Numbered from the stretch's first letter, positions 52,533 to 61,851 are shown. The stretch: 64,000 nt of DNA from Gemmatimonadales bacterium (GCA_009838765.1 VXQX01000040.1:1-64000); one strand, 5' to 3'. The notes: generated from the sequence alone by a model not told the origin. Program-made: numbers and translations.

Positions 52533-52811
52533 ATGATTCGGAGCTTCCGCCATCGCGGGCTCAGGCGGTTCTACGAGCGCGGCGATACGAGCCGCGTCGG
52601 GGCCGACCTGGCGGATCGGGTTGCGGTCGCCCTGGCGGACCTCGATGTAGCCCGAAAGCCCTCGGATCTGGACCTGCCCGGCTACCGGCTTCATCCGCTG
52701 AAAGGCGACTTGAAGGGGTTCTGGAGCATCTCGATTTCGGGCAACTGGCGAATCGTTTTTGGCTTCGACGATGGCGATGCCGTTCACGTCGACCTTGTCG
52801 ACTACCACTGA
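52533..52811 (+). CDS. higB: HigB-type RelE-fold ribonuclease toxin
   Basis: A 92-residue toxin of the HigB/RelE group, which cuts mRNA on the ribosome. Landmarks: [13 protein letters not shown] at the start, [18 protein letters not shown] and N-W-R-I-V-F-G-F at the end, including the basic and aromatic residues used by the family. Toxin comes before antitoxin, the usual higBA order. The gene sits between xdhC and coxG, breaking the CO dehydrogenase gene set. Confidence 0.92.
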   Translation: MIRSFRHRGLRRFYERGDTSRVGADLADRVAVALADLDVARKPSDLDLPGYRLHPLKGDLKGFWSISISGNWRIVFGFDDGDAVHVDLVDYH

Positions 52812-52825
52812 CGGAGGCAGTGAAC

Positions 52826-53122
52826 ATGGCGATGAAGGATCCCCCACATCCCGGCCGCAGCATCCGGGAGAACTGCCTGGACGCGCTCGGCCTGAGCGTC
52901 ACTGAGGCTGCTCGAGTGCTCGGCGTCGCTCGCCACACGCTCTCTCGCGTCCTGAACGGCCACGCGGCGATTTCGCCCGAGATGGCCATCCGATTGGAGA
53001 AGGCGGGCTGGTCCGATGCCGAGTTCTGGCTGCGGCGGCAGAGCAGCTACGACCTGGTGCAGGCACGCAAGGGCGAAGACCGGATCAACGTCGAGCGCTA
53101 CCGGCCTCAGCCGACGGCATAG
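52826..53122 (+). CDS. higA: HigA-type helix-turn-helix antitoxin
   Basis: A 98-residue XRE-like antitoxin. [11 protein letters not shown] is the family opening (P-G-x-x-L-x-E); the HTH reads [32 protein letters not shown] follows as in HigA. ACGGAGG lies before the ATG. It should neutralise HigB and repress the promoter through the GTACCGC palindrome. Stop to coxG start is four bases, so read-through into the cox operon is likely. Confidence 0.92.
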   Translation: MAMKDPPHPGRSIRENCLDALGLSVTEAARVLGVARHTLSRVLNGHAAISPEMAIRLEKAGWSDAEFWLRRQSSYDLVQARKGEDRINVERYRPQPTA

Positions 53123-53126
53123 GCCC

Positions 53127-53594
53127 ATGAGAATCGAAGAAGGGTTCACGATCGACGCGCCGGCCGACGAGGTGTGGGCGATCCTCTCCGACCCCCGGCA
53201 GCTCTCGGCCCTCCTGCCCGGGGCCGAAATCACGGAGCGGATCGACGACACGACCTGGGAGGGCGCCATGACCGTCAAGGTCGGACCCCTCGTCGCCGCC
53301 TATACCGGCACCGTATCCTTCGAGTTGAACGAAGAGGAGCGGTCCGCGGTGGTCCGCGCGCTGGGCCAGGGCAAGGCCGGCATGGGCACCGCCGAGATGA
53401 CGATGAACAGCCGGGTGGCGGCGCTTTCCGATGGTGGGTCCGAGGTGACGATGGACTCGGACGTGACCGTCACCGGAATCCTCGCGCAGCTCGGCCGCGG
53501 CATGACGCAGGTGGTCTCCAGGCGGATGCTGCAGGAGTTCGTCAAGAGACTGACCCGCGCCCTTGAGGACGAAGCGAAGGAGGAAGCGCCATGA
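53127..53594 (+). CDS. coxG: CoxG-like SRPBCC protein
   Basis: A 155-residue SRPBCC-fold protein of the CoxG family. F-T-I-D-A-P-A-D-E-V-W-A-I-L-S-D-P opens the fold, L-L-P-G-A-E follows, and R-R-M-L-Q-E-F marks the long C-terminal helix. CoxG is reported to recruit CO dehydrogenase to the membrane by binding quinone. The longer C-terminal tail of some homologues is missing here. ATGA overlap with coxM shows coupling. Confidence 0.88.
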   Translation: MRIEEGFTIDAPADEVWAILSDPRQLSALLPGAEITERIDDTTWEGAMTVKVGPLVAAYTGTVSFELNEEERSAVVRALGQGKAGMGTAEMTMNSRVAALSDGGSEVTMDSDVTVTGILAQLGRGMTQVVSRRMLQEFVKRLTRALEDEAKEEAP

Positions 53595-54529
53595 TTCCCC
53601 CGCAGTTCGACTACCACGCGCCGGCCGAACTGGACGACGCACTCGGCCTCCTCGGCGAACTCGACGACGCGAAGGTGATGTCGGGCGGGCAGAGCCTGCT
53701 CCCGATGATGAAGCTTCGCCTCGCTTCTCCCGCGAACATCATCGACATCAGCCGCATCCCCGGGCTCGATACGATCGAGGAGCGGGACGGCTTCCTCCGC
53801 ATCGGCGCGCTCGTCACTGAGACGCAACTCGAGGAATCCGCAGCGGTGGCGGAGCGCTATCCGATCCTGCTCGACACCGCCCGCGTGATCGCCGATCCGC
53901 TCGTGCGCAACCGCGCCACGGTGTGCGGCAACATCGCCCACGGCGACCCCGCGAACGACCACCCGGCGACGATGCTCGCGCTGCGGGCCCATGTCGTCGC
54001 CACCGGGCCGAATGGCGAGCGCACGATCGACATCGACGACTTCTTCCACGGCCTCTTCATGACCGCGCTCGGGGAGGACGAGATCCTCACGGAGATCCGG
54101 ATCCCGGTACCCTCCGCCGGCAGCGGCGGCGCCTACGTCAAGCTGGAGCGCAAGGTGGGCGACTACGCGGTGGCGGGCGTGGCCGTGCAGCTCACGCTGG
54201 ACGACGACGGGGTGGTGACGCAGGCGGGCGTGGGACTCACGAACCTGGGCTTCGCGCCCATCCGCGCGACCGCCGCCGAAGAGACGCTTCTCGGCGCGGA
54301 CTTCGTGCCGGCGGGCGGGCTGCGGGGCGCCATCGAGAGGGTCCGCGACGCGATCACGAAGGCGCCCGGCGCGGACGAGGTGATCGCCGCCGCCGCCCAG
54401 GCCGCGGCGGACATGACCGAACCGGTGGAAGACCGGCGCGGCTCCGTTGAATACAAGAGGAACATGGCTCGCGTGCTCACGGCGAGGGCCATCCGCAAGG
54501 CGCTCGCGCGCGCCGGGGCCGGAGGGTAG
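53591..54529 (+). CDS. coxM: CO dehydrogenase medium (FAD) subunit
   Basis: A 312-residue FAD subunit. The two FAD-binding motifs appear as S-G-G-Q-S (residues 31-35) and T-V-C-G-N (110-114) at the spacing of CoxM, where they read AGGHS and TIGGD in well-studied enzymes. Electrons pass from the 2Fe-2S clusters of CoxS through FAD to quinone. The C-terminal domain is of normal length. Confidence 0.92.
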   Translation: MIPPQFDYHAPAELDDALGLLGELDDAKVMSGGQSLLPMMKLRLASPANIIDISRIPGLDTIEERDGFLRIGALVTETQLEESAAVAERYPILLDTARVIADPLVRNRATVCGNIAHGDPANDHPATMLALRAHVVATGPNGERTIDIDDFFHGLFMTALGEDEILTEIRIPVPSAGSGGAYVKLERKVGDYAVAGVAVQLTLDDDGVVTQAGVGLTNLGFAPIRATAAEETLLGADFVPAGGLRGAIERVRDAITKAPGADEVIAAAAQAAADMTEPVEDRRGSVEYKRNMARVLTARAIRKALARAGAGG

Positions 54530-54533
54530 AGCG

Positions 54534-55052
54534 ATGGCGACACATCAGATCAGCGTCACCGTGAACGGCGAGGCGCAGGCGGCCGAGGTCGAGTCGCGCA
54601 CGCTCCTCGTCCACCTGATCCGCGACGAGCTGAGGCTCACCGGCACCCACATCGGCTGCGACACGACCCACTGCGGCGCCTGCACCGTGTTGCTCGACGG
54701 GCAGCCGACGAAATCGTGCACCGTCCTCGCCGTGCAGGCCGACGGGGCCGAGATCGGGACCGTGGAGGGGCTCGCCGGCGCCGACGGCATGCACGCCCTC
54801 CAGGAGGGCTTCTGGGAGAAGCACGGCCTCCAGTGCGGCTTTTGCACGCCCGGCATGCTGATGACCGGCGCGGCCCTCCTCGAGGCGAACCCGAACCCAA
54901 GCGAGGCGGATATCCGCGAGGCGATCTCCGGCAATCTCTGCCGCTGCACCGGCTACGTGAACATCGTCAAGGCGGTGCAGTACGCTGCCGAGAAGATGGG
55001 CGCCGCCGCCGCCGAAACCGCCAACGCCGCGACCGACGGGGAGGACAGCTGA
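54534..55052 (+). CDS. coxS: CO dehydrogenase small (2Fe-2S) subunit
   Basis: A 172-residue iron-sulphur subunit with two [2Fe-2S] clusters: Cys42, Cys47, Cys50 and Cys62 ([10 protein letters not shown]) for the plant-type cluster, and Cys101, Cys104, Cys136, Cys138 (C-G-F-C-T-P-G and C-R-C-T-G-Y) for the second. The GGAGGG ribosome site is four bases after the coxM stop. An Ala-rich tail follows the core. Confidence 0.94.
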   Translation: MATHQISVTVNGEAQAAEVESRTLLVHLIRDELRLTGTHIGCDTTHCGACTVLLDGQPTKSCTVLAVQADGAEIGTVEGLAGADGMHALQEGFWEKHGLQCGFCTPGMLMTGAALLEANPNPSEADIREAISGNLCRCTGYVNIVKAVQYAAEKMGAAAAETANAATDGEDS

Positions 55053-57418
55053 TGGCACCGAAGACTTCCGCCGACATCTGCGGCATGGGGCACTCCATGA
55101 AGCGCAAGGAGGACCCGCGCTTCCTGCAGGGCAAAGGCAACTACATCGACGACATCGTCCTCCCCGGCATGCTGTGGCTCGACATCGTCCGCAGCCCGAT
55201 CGCCTACGGGAAGATCAAGAGCATCGACTCGAGCAAGGCGCTGGAGGTGCCCGGCGTCCTCGCCGTCCTCACCGGCAAGGACCTCGAGGCGTACAACCTC
55301 CACTGGATGCCGACGCTCATGTCGGACACCCAGATGGTGCTCCCCACCGACACCGTCATGTACCAGGCGCAGGAGGTCGCGGCCGTCATCGCGACCTCAC
55401 GCTACGCGGCCGCCGACGGCGTGGCCGCCGTCGAGGTCGACTACGAGCCGATGAAGCCCGTCATCGACCCCTTCAAGGCGCTCGATGAGGACGCGCCCGT
55501 CCTCCGCACCGACAAGGAGGGCCAGACCGACAACCGCATCTGGCACTGGGAGGCGGGCGACAAGGAGGCGACCGACAAGGTGTTCGAGGAGGCGGACGTC
55601 GTCGTGCGCGAGAGCATGCACGTGCCGCGCATCCACGTCGCCTCGATCGAGACCTGCGGCTGCGTGGCCGACTTCAACCCCGTCGAGGGCCATCTCACCG
55701 TCTACATGACGACGCAGGCCCCGCACGCGATCCGCACCGTGCTCGCGCTCGTGGCCGGACACGTCGGCCTCTCCGAGGAGAAGATCCGCGTCGTGTCGCC
55801 CGACATCGGGGGCGGCTTCGGCGGCAAGGTGCCGGTCTATCCCGGCTACGTGGTCGCGATCGCGGCCTCCGTCGTGCTGGGTAAGCCGGTCAAGTGGATC
55901 GAGGACCGGATGGAGAACCTCCAGGCCGACTCGTTTGCGCGCGACTACCACATGGACGCCGAACTCGCGGCCGACGCTGACGGGAAGATCCGCGGGCTCC
56001 GCATCAAGACGCTCGCGGACCACGGCTATTCGGACGCCCAGGCGGCGCCCTCCAAGTTCCCGGCGGGCCTCTTCTCCATCTGCACCGGCTCGTACGACAT
56101 GGAGCAGGCGTACGCCGAGGTGGACGCGGTCTACACGAACAAGCCGCCGGGCGGCGTCGCCTACCGCTGCTCCTTCCGCGTGACCGAGGCCGTGCACTGC
56201 ATGGAGCGCGTCGTGGACACGCTGGCCCACAAGATCGGCAAGGATCCGGCGCAACTGCGCGAGGAGAACTTCATCCCGAAGGAGGCCTTCCCCTACCAGT
56301 CGCCGCTGGGCTGGGAGTACGACAGCGGGGATTACCAGGCCGCGATGGACAAGGCGAAGGAGATGATCGGCTACGACGACCTGCGCCGCGAGCAGGCCGA
56401 GAAGCGCGCGCGCGGCGAGTTGATGGGGATCGGCGTGTGCAGCTTCACCGAGGTGCTCGGCGCGGGCCCATCCAAGGACTTCGACATCCTCGGCATCAAG
56501 ATGTTCGACTCCGCCGAGGTGCGCGTACACCCCACGGGCAAGGCGATCGCCCGCTTCGGCACGAAGTCGCAGGGCCAGGGCCACGAAACCACCTACGCGC
56601 AGATCATCGCCGAGGAACTCGGCCTCCCCGCCGCCCACGTACAGGTCGAGGAGGGCGACACCGACACCGCCCCGTACGGCCTGGGCACCTACGCCAGCCG
56701 CTCGACCCCGACCGCCGGGGCCGCGGGCGCGATGGCCGCGCGCCAGATCCGCGCCAAGGCCGCGAAGATCGCCGCCCACCTGATGGAGGTGAGCGAGGAG
56801 GACCTCGAGTGGGAGCCCGGCAAGTTCTCCGTGAAGGGCGCCCCGGACCGGTCCGTCACGATCCAGGACTGCGCCTTCGCCGCCTACACGAACCTGCCCG
56901 AGGGGATGGAGCCGGGGATGGAGGCGACGAACTACTACGACCCGCCCAACCTCACCTTCCCCTTCGGCACGTACATCTGCGTGGTGGACATCGACCGCGG
57001 CACGGGAGAGGTGACGGTGCGCCGCTTCGTGGCCATCGATGACTGCGGCAACATCATCAACCCCATGATCGTGCAGGGCCAGATCCACGGCGGCCTCACC
57101 CAGGGCATCGGCCCCGCGCTGTTCGAGGAGATCCCCTACGACGAGGACGGCAACAACCTCGCCGGCTCGTTCATGGACTACCTCGTCCCCACCTCCATGG
57201 AGACCCCGGCCTGGGAGACCGGCCACACGATCACCCCGTCACCCCACCACCCCCTCGGCGCCAAGGGCGTCGGCGAGTCCGCCACGGTGGGCGCGCCCCC
57301 GGCGATCGCGAACGCGGTGGTTGACGCGCTCGCGCACCTGGGCGTCACGCACCTCGACATCCCGATCACCCCCGACAAGGTGTGGGAGGTGCTGAACGAG
57401 AAGGGGGTCGCGGAGTAG
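55052..57418 (+). CDS. coxL: Aerobic CO dehydrogenase large subunit, form I
   Basis: A 788-residue molybdo-copper subunit: CO + H2O gives CO2 + 2H+ + 2e-. The active-site loop is A-Y-R-C-S-F-R at residues 370-376, with Cys373 as the copper ligand; AYxCSFR defines form I, true CO dehydrogenase, as opposed to AYRGAGR of form II. G-G-G-F-G-G-K, the Q-G-Q-G-H-E cofactor loop and G-V-G-E-S with the base-like Glu are also intact. The start overlaps coxS as TGATG. Length is close to known CoxL. coxD, coxE and coxF, often needed for copper insertion, are not in the window. Confidence 0.94.
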   Translation: MAPKTSADICGMGHSMKRKEDPRFLQGKGNYIDDIVLPGMLWLDIVRSPIAYGKIKSIDSSKALEVPGVLAVLTGKDLEAYNLHWMPTLMSDTQMVLPTDTVMYQAQEVAAVIATSRYAAADGVAAVEVDYEPMKPVIDPFKALDEDAPVLRTDKEGQTDNRIWHWEAGDKEATDKVFEEADVVVRESMHVPRIHVASIETCGCVADFNPVEGHLTVYMTTQAPHAIRTVLALVAGHVGLSEEKIRVVSPDIGGGFGGKVPVYPGYVVAIAASVVLGKPVKWIEDRMENLQADSFARDYHMDAELAADADGKIRGLRIKTLADHGYSDAQAAPSKFPAGLFSICTGSYDMEQAYAEVDAVYTNKPPGGVAYRCSFRVTEAVHCMERVVDTLAHKIGKDPAQLREENFIPKEAFPYQSPLGWEYDSGDYQAAMDKAKEMIGYDDLRREQAEKRARGELMGIGVCSFTEVLGAGPSKDFDILGIKMFDSAEVRVHPTGKAIARFGTKSQGQGHETTYAQIIAEELGLPAAHVQVEEGDTDTAPYGLGTYASRSTPTAGAAGAMAARQIRAKAAKIAAHLMEVSEEDLEWEPGKFSVKGAPDRSVTIQDCAFAAYTNLPEGMEPGMEATNYYDPPNLTFPFGTYICVVDIDRGTGEVTVRRFVAIDDCGNIINPMIVQGQIHGGLTQGIGPALFEEIPYDEDGNNLAGSFMDYLVPTSMETPAWETGHTITPSPHHPLGAKGVGESATVGAPPAIANAVVDALAHLGVTHLDIPITPDKVWEVLNEKGVAE

Positions 57419-57571
57419 AAACACCGCGCCGGCAACCGGTTGAGGATCCGTTGACGCCGGACGCCGCCGACCGACTGGGCATCGAGACGTGCAACACGTT
57501 CGAACTCACGCGCCGACTTGATTTCAGAACCCAGTGGCGACCGTCCACCGAAGGCCGCTGAACGGAAGCCG

Positions 57572-57910
57572 ATGAAGGCGGATCTCAGTCCGAGCGCGCA
57601 GGCAATCCTTCTCTTGACGGCACCTTTGCTCGCGGGTGGGCGCAGGCGTTCCAAGAGACCGAAGACCGGGGGGACACGCACCCCGCTCCCGAATCCGAAG
57701 CCGTTGAGCGCTGTCGAATACCGCGACTTCGCCCGCCAGCTACGAGCAGTCCAGCGGGAGCCCGCCGACCTGCTCGGTAGCGATTCGACCGAGACGTTGT
57801 GCGCGTCGGGCACCAACCTGGACGGGGATAGAATTCGACGACTCCTCGGGCGCGGGTTTCTCCTTGCGCAGGCAATCGAGGGTTGGCGGGCCCGCGCTCT
57901 TCCCGCGGGA
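57572..57910 (+). pseudogene. 5' fragment of a DprA-like gene
   Basis: A frame from 57572 reads L-S-P-S-A-Q-A-I-L-L-L-T-A-P-L-L-A, K-P-L-S-A-V-E-Y-R-D-F-A-R-Q-L-R, P-A-D-L-L, L-D-G-D-R-I-R-R-L-L-G-R-G-F-L-L-A-Q-A-I-E-G-W-R-A-R. This is the N-terminal domain of large DprA-like proteins found in defence regions. It breaks off just where the Rossmann-like DprA core should begin, and what follows in any frame is unrelated. The frame runs on to 58801, antisense to the NTPase gene, but that part is not coding-like. It is probably a deletion remnant. Confidence 0.55.
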
Positions 57911-58002
57911 CAATCGGCGAGAGACAGCCAAAAACGGTCTCCTGCTCCATCCGCACTCAGATCCCCGCCCGGGCTCGTTGCATCGTGGCTGAGCGTTGTA
58001 CC

Positions 58003-60474
58003 CTATTCGTCCGGTCGGATCGCTCGGTACCCACTGCCCCTCTTCTTGATCATTTCGATCACGTCGTCGGCGATCCGCGAGACCTCCTCGGGCACCCGCA
58101 TGGGCCGTCCGCAGAGCTTGCGGAGCGCCGCGAGGAGCGGCAGCAATGCGTCTGAGTTCTCGGCGGCGCGGGCGACCTCATCGGCCAACGGTCCGGGCGG
58201 CGCGCCAAGGGCCAACAAATCCATCGTCTCCCAAACGAACTTGGGTAGCATCCCAGCGATCTCCTCATCGAACTCGCTGCAGATTGTTCCGAAAACGAGA
58301 AGAGCGGCCCGCTCGTCACCCCGCAGCTGGTGCGCAATCACCTCGACTCCCAGCGCTCGCCAACGCACCGGAACGCCGTCTCCATCTTCCAGCGCACCGA
58401 AGTCTCGGACGAGAGTTCGACATGTGGCGATCGCCTTGTCCGGAAGTCCCATGCGATTCTGGACGACAGCCTTCATCTCGAGAGCGTCCGCTACCTCTCG
58501 CAATACTCTCGAGTCCTCGCTGCCGCCGTACCGGTTCACGGCGGCGTCGCATTCCTGGACGGCTAGCCTGCCGTTGCCCTCGACGCTGGCGAGTGCCGCC
58601 TTCTTGACGAGCGCACCTGCTACCTGTTCTTGGACTTTCGGCGCCTCGTCGTCCATGAACCGCGTCGCGAGCTCATCCCAAACCACCCGTGCGGCGGGGT
58701 CGGGAGCCAGCACGGACCCCTTGTTGACTAGGGACATGGCCACGCACAACCGAAGCTCGGGCCGGTCGCTGTCGCCGAATAGGCGGACGGCCTCGTCGTA
58801 GGCGGCGACGGCCTCTTCAGGTTCTTCCATTTCACCGTGGAGGTGGCCCTTGTTCACGAGCGCAGCAGCGACGCACTCCCGCGCATCGGGCATCTGTAGA
58901 TCTGCAAACCTCCTCACAACTTCCGAGTATGCCTCCATGGCTTCCGGGAACTCGCCCAGCTGCTCTTTCGCCAAGCCGCGGTTCCTGTACGCCATCGCGA
59001 CCGCCGCCAGCTCCTCCGGGTCAGAGACGGACCCGAAACGCCGGATCACCTCGTCGCTGTATTCGACCGAGAGTGCGCACCGATCCGACTGTCCGAACCG
59101 AGATCCGATGTGGAGCAGCGCTCGAGCCACATAACGCCCCGCCCCTTCGCCGAAAGAGTCGAACGTGCTCTCGAGTTCCTCGTACGTCGCCGCAGCCATG
59201 CCCGGGCCGTATGGAGCCAAGTCTAGCTCCTCACCATCACCAAAGAACGCGTCGTGAAACGCCACATTGCCTAGGAGAGTACCTAGCATTGGTCCGGATT
59301 CATCGGGGCCGTAGAAGGTCACCATGAAGCGAATCACGCCGCGCACGACCGCCGCCTCGTCGCGTTGGTGTCTCAGCTTGTAGTAGATGCAGTAGAGGCC
59401 CTCGGAGACGCTGTACAGCCGGTTTCGTCCCCGGCCTTCGACCTTGATCGCGCCTCGCTTTCTCAGGCGGCCGAGAAAAGACGATACCTTCCGCACGTTC
59501 AGGCGCGCCCGGTCGGCGATCTCGCGCGTACTCGAGGGTCTCCACAGGTCGGCCGCGGCCAGGTACACCCGCCGTTCGGCCTTGGGCAGCGCATCCAAGT
59601 GTCCGCGGAAGTATTCGGTGTGGTCATCGATCAGCCCCACCATCTCTTCCATCAACTGGGGCGTGGACCGATGGCGACCGAACTCCGCAAGGATCACCAG
59701 CAGACGTGGACTCCCACCGGTGAAGATTTCGATCGGCCGCATCTGCAGGTCTTCCCGTTCCTCGCCGCTGACGACACGCCACAGACGACGGCACTCCGAC
59801 GTGCTCAGCGGATGCAACTGAACGATACGGAACAGCTCGAAGAACGGTTGCCCGGCATCCTCCAGCCCCTCGAAATGGCTCGTGGCGGAGCCCAGGAGGA
59901 TGATCTCAGGGTGCGACTGAAGAGACTCGCGAAGTTGCCACCCGAAGTCTTCGTCCACGTCATCGCAAAGGTCCTGCAGGTTCTCCACCATGAGCACCAG
60001 CCGCCTTCCGAGCTGGTCGGCGGCGTCGAGAACGCGGGCCCGCGCGGACGCGGCCACGTCCTCGCCGCGCCGTCCCGCGAGGTCGGCTCGCGTCGCAACG
60101 AGCTCCTCCGAGAGGTCGGCGTGATGTCGAGCACACTCCCGCGCCAGGTGGAACAGCGCCTCCAGCCAGAAGTCCTCGATGTTGAAGACCTCCAGGCTCT
60201 CCTCCATGAACCGCACGGGGAGCAACTTCTGGCTCAGATCCGGATCCGTTCGCAACTCGGCGGCGACGCGGGCGAGAAGCATCGTCTTGCCGCGGCCGCG
60301 GGGACCGACGACGAGCGTATGTTGGCATGAAGGTGCGTCGATATTCCCTCGGATCACGTCGAGGACTGTATCGAGTTCTCGATCCCGAACGACGAACTGC
60401 TCGATGATCTCCCCGTCGGACTGGAAGACCCCGGGGTTGAACTTGCGGATCGTGCGGGCCTGCGACTGGCTCAT
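58003..60474 (-). CDS. P-loop NTPase with winged helix and TPR-like repeats
   Basis: An 823-residue STAND-like ATPase. Walker A G-P-R-G-R-G-K-T at 57-64; a Walker B-like strand L-V-L-M-V-E-N-L near 160; a winged helix around 320-395 (S-T-R-E-I-A-D-R-A-R-L-N-V-R-K-V-S-S-F-L-G-R-L); then a helical C-terminal half with TPR-like units (A-M-A-Y-R-N-R-G-L-A-K-E-Q-L-G-E; A-L-V-N-K-G-H-L-H-G-E; A-M-S-L-V-N-K-G-S). NTPase + switch + repeat sensor is the plan of STAND defence and signalling proteins. The start at 60474 overlaps the upstream ATPase stop as ATGA. Its exact role is unknown. Confidence 0.75.
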   Translation of the reverse strand: MSQSQARTIRKFNPGVFQSDGEIIEQFVVRDRELDTVLDVIRGNIDAPSCQHTLVVGPRGRGKTMLLARVAAELRTDPDLSQKLLPVRFMEESLEVFNIEDFWLEALFHLARECARHHADLSEELVATRADLAGRRGEDVAASARARVLDAADQLGRRLVLMVENLQDLCDDVDEDFGWQLRESLQSHPEIILLGSATSHFEGLEDAGQPFFELFRIVQLHPLSTSECRRLWRVVSGEEREDLQMRPIEIFTGGSPRLLVILAEFGRHRSTPQLMEEMVGLIDDHTEYFRGHLDALPKAERRVYLAAADLWRPSSTREIADRARLNVRKVSSFLGRLRKRGAIKVEGRGRNRLYSVSEGLYCIYYKLRHQRDEAAVVRGVIRFMVTFYGPDESGPMLGTLLGNVAFHDAFFGDGEELDLAPYGPGMAAATYEELESTFDSFGEGAGRYVARALLHIGSRFGQSDRCALSVEYSDEVIRRFGSVSDPEELAAVAMAYRNRGLAKEQLGEFPEAMEAYSEVVRRFADLQMPDARECVAAALVNKGHLHGEMEEPEEAVAAYDEAVRLFGDSDRPELRLCVAMSLVNKGSVLAPDPAARVVWDELATRFMDDEAPKVQEQVAGALVKKAALASVEGNGRLAVQECDAAVNRYGGSEDSRVLREVADALEMKAVVQNRMGLPDKAIATCRTLVRDFGALEDGDGVPVRWRALGVEVIAHQLRGDERAALLVFGTICSEFDEEIAGMLPKFVWETMDLLALGAPPGPLADEVARAAENSDALLPLLAALRKLCGRPMRVPEEVSRIADDVIEMIKKRGSGYRAIRPDE

Positions 60475-61727
60475 TTCGGATCGGTCTCCGCAAGGGTGGC
60501 GCGTGATGCAACCGTCAGCGGGGTGTAGTGGCCGCGGAAGCGAGCCTTCCACCAGTCTCGAAGCAGGTGCGAGGCGAACCGGTAGCCCTCGGCATCGGAC
60601 TCCAAATAGCCATCGTGGACGAGGACATCCAAGGTCTCCACGACCTGCCGAGGGGCCCTGGACGGCAGCTTCGAGTACCGGGTCTCGAGATGCTGGCGGG
60701 CATCCGGCGTGAAGACACCTTGCACGGCCGCCTCCGCCAGAATCTCCATCGCGATCCCGTAACGGGTTTCGTCGCCCAAGCCATCTCTCAGGCGCGCTTC
60801 GTAGTGAGCGAGGTCGTTCTGTCCGGAGGGTCCAAGGAGTTCGGTGCGGTACACCGTATCCACGTCCTCCATCGTGATGCGCTGCCGATCATGTCTCAAA
60901 GCGTAATCGCGCAGGCGCGCGAAGAAGGACTGGACGTGCTGCGGGATACCGATCCCGAGGTGATCATATACCGCCTCCGCCACACCCTCGTCCACGACGA
61001 AGCCGCCGCTCGCGGCGAGTGCCTCGAAGCACGCTACCGATGTCTCACGATCCCACGGGCCAAGACGAAACGGATCCAAGTAGTTTATCCTGTCCGAGAT
61101 CCCCAGCCGCTGGACCAGGGGGGCGAGCCCGATGCTGCCGGAGACGACGAGGACCGGAGACGTGCCGGCCTGTTGCTGGAAGGCGGCCCTGAGCCAGCTG
61201 AGGAACACGTCCGCGCGGGCGGCGCCATTCTCCTGCCGCAGCAGCCTCGACAGGAAGATCGGCAATTCGTCCACGGCAAGGACGACGGGCTTGTCGAACG
61301 AAGCGCAGCGCCGGATGAGGTGGCGGCCGTGATGCCTCCAGTTGCCGGCGTCCAACACCGCCCGAAACTCCACGGCGAAGTCGCGGGCACCTATTTTCTT
61401 GACCCGCCGCCACAGCTCGGCCGAGCGACGCCCCACGATGTTCCATGCCCGTCGCGGAAGTGGCTGATACTGATGCACGGCTTCCGCAATCTTGGTGACC
61501 ACATCCTCCTCGGAGATGGCCCCCTCCACATCGGTCGGGAGGAAGATCCATCCGTCCTCCTCCAGCCGACGCCCCAGTTCTTGCAGGATGCTCGTCTTGC
61601 CCATTCGACGCTGGCCGGTCATCACGATGTGATTCCCGTCCCGGATTCGTGATTCGAGAATGCTCAGTTCCTCGTCTCGGTTGAAGAAATCGTCGCCGCT
61701 CACCCAGCGGCCGGTGGATGATCTCAC
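60471..61727 (-). CDS. Archaeal-ATPase-like P-loop NTPase
   Basis: A 418-residue AAA-type ATPase. Walker A G-Q-R-R-M-G-K-T at 38-45, preceded by F-N-R-D-E-E-L as in the archaeal ATPase (PF01637-like) group; Walker B K-P-V-V-L-A-V-D-E-L-P near 150; a sensor-like V-V-S-G-S-I-G-L; then a winged helix and the C-terminal F-A-S-H-L-L-R-D-W-W-K-A-R-F. The GTG at 61727 has CGGAG upstream. It is translationally coupled to the repeat NTPase, so the two likely act as one system. A defence role is inferred from company (DprA remnant, HsdM) only. Confidence 0.75.
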   Translation of the reverse strand: MRSSTGRWVSGDDFFNRDEELSILESRIRDGNHIVMTGQRRMGKTSILQELGRRLEEDGWIFLPTDVEGAISEEDVVTKIAEAVHQYQPLPRRAWNIVGRRSAELWRRVKKIGARDFAVEFRAVLDAGNWRHHGRHLIRRCASFDKPVVLAVDELPIFLSRLLRQENGAARADVFLSWLRAAFQQQAGTSPVLVVSGSIGLAPLVQRLGISDRINYLDPFRLGPWDRETSVACFEALAASGGFVVDEGVAEAVYDHLGIGIPQHVQSFFARLRDYALRHDRQRITMEDVDTVYRTELLGPSGQNDLAHYEARLRDGLGDETRYGIAMEILAEAAVQGVFTPDARQHLETRYSKLPSRAPRQVVETLDVLVHDGYLESDAEGYRFASHLLRDWWKARFRGHYTPLTVASRATLAETDPK

Positions 61728-61814
61728 GCAGTGCTCCGTTCTGGTGCAGGTGTGCAGGTGTCAGGCCGACAGGCCCGTGATCGCCAGTCGCGCACGGGGT
61801 TCTCTCGGAGTTTA

Positions 61815-61851
61815 GTTGTCAACAGATTTGTTGTCAACAATTCCGTTGACG
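61815..61851. repeat. 15-base iteron-like repeats, left copy
   Basis: GTTGTCAACAGATTT, GTTGTCAACAATTCC and GTTGACG start exactly 15 bases apart (61815, 61830, 61845). The centre contains TTGTTG-T-CAACAA, a near-perfect dyad. The same 33-base block recurs at 62217-62249, on the other side of the DUF2283 gene. Bases 61728-61937 hold nothing else. Confidence 0.75.

Noticed and set aside
55397-57226. 609-codon minus-strand frame opposite coxL
   Set aside because: His/Val/Arg-rich shadow; coxL motifs prove the plus strand.
57911-58801. Continuation of the plus-strand frame past the DprA-like fragment
   Set aside because: It lies antisense to the NTPase gene at 58003, which has clear domains. The antisense protein shows no fold-like pattern.
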